Source: Balneicella halophila
GTDB taxonomy: Bacteria > Bacteroidota > Bacteroidia > Bacteroidales > Balneicellaceae
DNA: 64,000 nucleotides
NCBI RefSeq assembly: GCF_003096835.1
Contig: NZ_QENZ01000003.1
Span: forward strand, 124,001 to 188,000
Direction: 5' to 3'
Shown here: piece after piece, positions 62,836 through 64,000 of the stretch
Numbering within the stretch: position 1 is the first letter of the stretch
Layout of the letters: every line of letters begins with the position of its first letter
Translations under genes and position numbers: made by a program
Notes under the pieces: model-generated
The model's database searches: none
What the model was told of the DNA's origin: nothing
What the model saw: the letters and a program-made list of their open reading frames with translations, nothing else

Positions 62836-64000
62836 ATGACACAAAAAGTAAGAGTTCGATTTGCTCCAAGTCCTACGGGAGCTTTGCATATAGGAGGAGT
62901 ACGGACAGCCCTTTATAATTATTTATTTGCAAAAAAACATGGAGGAGATTTTATCCTTCGAATAGAAGATACAGACCAAACAAGATATGTAGAAGGTGCT
63001 GAAGAATATATACAGGAAGCCTTGAAATGGTCTGGCTTGAAAGTTGACGAAGGCGTTGGCGTTGGAGGACCTCATGCCCCCTACAGACAGTCAGAACGTA
63101 AAGAATTATATCGACAATATTCAGATCAGCTTTTAGAATCAGGCAATGCCTATTTAGCTTTTGATACACCAGAAGAATTAGCAAAAAAGCGCCAAGAGGC
63201 TGAGCAAAATAAAGAGCCATTTATTTACAATTCAGTTTCAAGGAATCAGATGAGGAATTCTATTTCTCTTTCTTGTGAAGAAACACAGAAATTACTTGAT
63301 GAAGGTGCTCCTTATGTTGTGAGGTTTAAAATTCCTGAGGATGAAACCTTACATCTAAAAGATATCGTTCGCGGAGATATGTCCGTAAATACTTCTACTT
63401 TAGATGATAAAGTTTTGTTTAAATCAGATGGGTTGCCGACCTATCATTTAGCGAATATTGTTGATGATCACTTGATGGAGATTTCTCACGTTATTCGTGG
63501 AGAGGAATGGCTGCCTTCTTTACCTCTGCATGTACTACTCTATAGAGCATTAGGCTGGGAGAACTCGATGCCAGAATTTGCTCATCTTTCGCTTATTTTA
63601 AAACCAGTAGGAAAAGGAAAACTCAGTAAGCGAGACGGTGAAAAAATGGGATTCCCAGTATTCCCTCTAGCTTGGGAAGAATCTGCTGGGTATCGTGAAG
63701 ATGGTTATTTCCCTGAGGCATTTGTGAATATGCTTGCGTTATTAGGATGGAATCCCGGAACAGAACAAGAGCTTTTTACGATGGAGGAATTAATAGAAGC
63801 TTTTGATCTAAGCAGAGTAAGTAAATCGGGTGCTAAGTTTGATCCCGAAAAAGTGAAGTGGTTTAATCATCAATACCTAATCAAAAAAACTGATGAAGAA
63901 ATCGCCTCTTTATTTATGCCCATTCTTGAGGAAAAGGGTATTAGTATTTCCAAAGATAAACTGACTGCAATTTGTGGAGAGGTCAAAGAAAGAGTTTCTT
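62836..64000 (+). CDS. gltX: Glutamate--tRNA ligase, N-terminal part
   Basis: The gene continues beyond the right edge; about 388 codons are present. The translation begins [21 protein letters not shown] (the class I HIGH motif as HIGG), continues with [20 protein letters not shown], ..[18 protein letters not shown].., and has the KMSKS-equivalent KLSKRDGEK followed by [10 protein letters not shown]-type sequence typical of Bacteroidota GltX. It charges tRNA-Glu. The missing part is the anticodon-binding end. Confidence 0.96.
   Translation, partial: MTQKVRVRFAPSPTGALHIGGVRTALYNYLFAKKHGGDFILRIEDTDQTRYVEGAEEYIQEALKWSGLKVDEGVGVGGPHAPYRQSERKELYRQYSDQLLESGNAYLAFDTPEELAKKRQEAEQNKEPFIYNSVSRNQMRNSISLSCEETQKLLDEGAPYVVRFKIPEDETLHLKDIVRGDMSVNTSTLDDKVLFKSDGLPTYHLANIVDDHLMEISHVIRGEEWLPSLPLHVLLYRALGWENSMPEFAHLSLILKPVGKGKLSKRDGEKMGFPVFPLAWEESAGYREDGYFPEAFVNMLALLGWNPGTEQELFTMEELIEAFDLSRVSKSGAKFDPEKVKWFNHQYLIKKTDEEIASLFMPILEEKGISISKDKLTAICGEVKERVS

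Overview
The window is about 37% GC by eye and densely packed on both strands. It looks like a chromosomal segment of a Bacteroidota bacterium, probably Flavobacteriia or a close relative. The signs are promoter boxes of the form TAnnTTTG, archaeal/eukaryotic-type GlyRS and ProRS, a CarboxypepD_reg plus TonB-receptor architecture, an SDR-type threonine dehydrogenase, DUF4271, a HU-CCDC81/SPOR protein, and an ECF sigma factor next to an anti-sigma/beta-barrel protein. I cannot resolve genus. No phage, integrase, CRISPR or rRNA is visible; there is one tRNA (His).

Layout. 1-3.3 kb: a cut AlkD-like gene, tRNA-His, two paralogous lipoproteins, an ECF sigma factor and a membrane-anchored beta-barrel protein. 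3.3-8.7 kb (minus strand): two GT2 glycosyltransferases, GlyRS, a secreted protein and a cyclophilin-FKBP fusion. 8.7-11.8 kb: the menaquinone genes menD and menB, separated by a small GIY-YIG nuclease gene bracketed by two 97-bp foldable repeats. 11.9-17 kb: a prolyl oligopeptidase, pyrF and small membrane genes. 17.1-20.7 kb: a TonB-dependent receptor with three in-frame stops, followed by a lipoprotein glycerophosphodiesterase. 21.4-27.2 kb: a complete MacAB-TolC-like efflux operon. 27.3-32.9 kb: envelope and membrane proteins and formate-THF ligase. 33-35 kb: mnmH-selD, which put selenium into tRNA. 35-46.7 kb: housekeeping genes (pepE, an S9 peptidase, recA, clpS, fabD, prfA, pabB, pepT, proS). 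46.8-49.8 kb: a Tyr/Arg-rich secreted protein and a FadL-like porin. 49.9-52.7 kb: a BlaI/BlaR1-like pair, blaR1 carrying an early frameshift, with three matching operator dyads upstream. 52.7-57.2 kb: a hydrolase, a DUF2089/Yip1-like pair, DUF4271-hemD-rnpA-yidD. 57.2-57.46 kb: two tandem small-RNA-like transcription units. 57.5-64 kb: thiL, a GATase-like lipoprotein, tilS, nth, an SDR threonine dehydrogenase and the start of gltX.

The most interesting non-textbook structures are two. The first is the pair of 141-bp-offset small RNA units at 57.19-57.46 kb; each has four TTAAC repeats on one helical face, a fixed gap to the promoter box, a conserved transcribed core and its own terminator. 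The second is the repeat-nuclease-repeat cassette lodged between menD and menB. The receptor with three nonsense codons but no frameshift, the sigma factor without a usual start codon, and the single-base frameshift in blaR1 also deserve checking against raw reads.

All calls come from reading the sequence and recalling family motifs; no database search was run.
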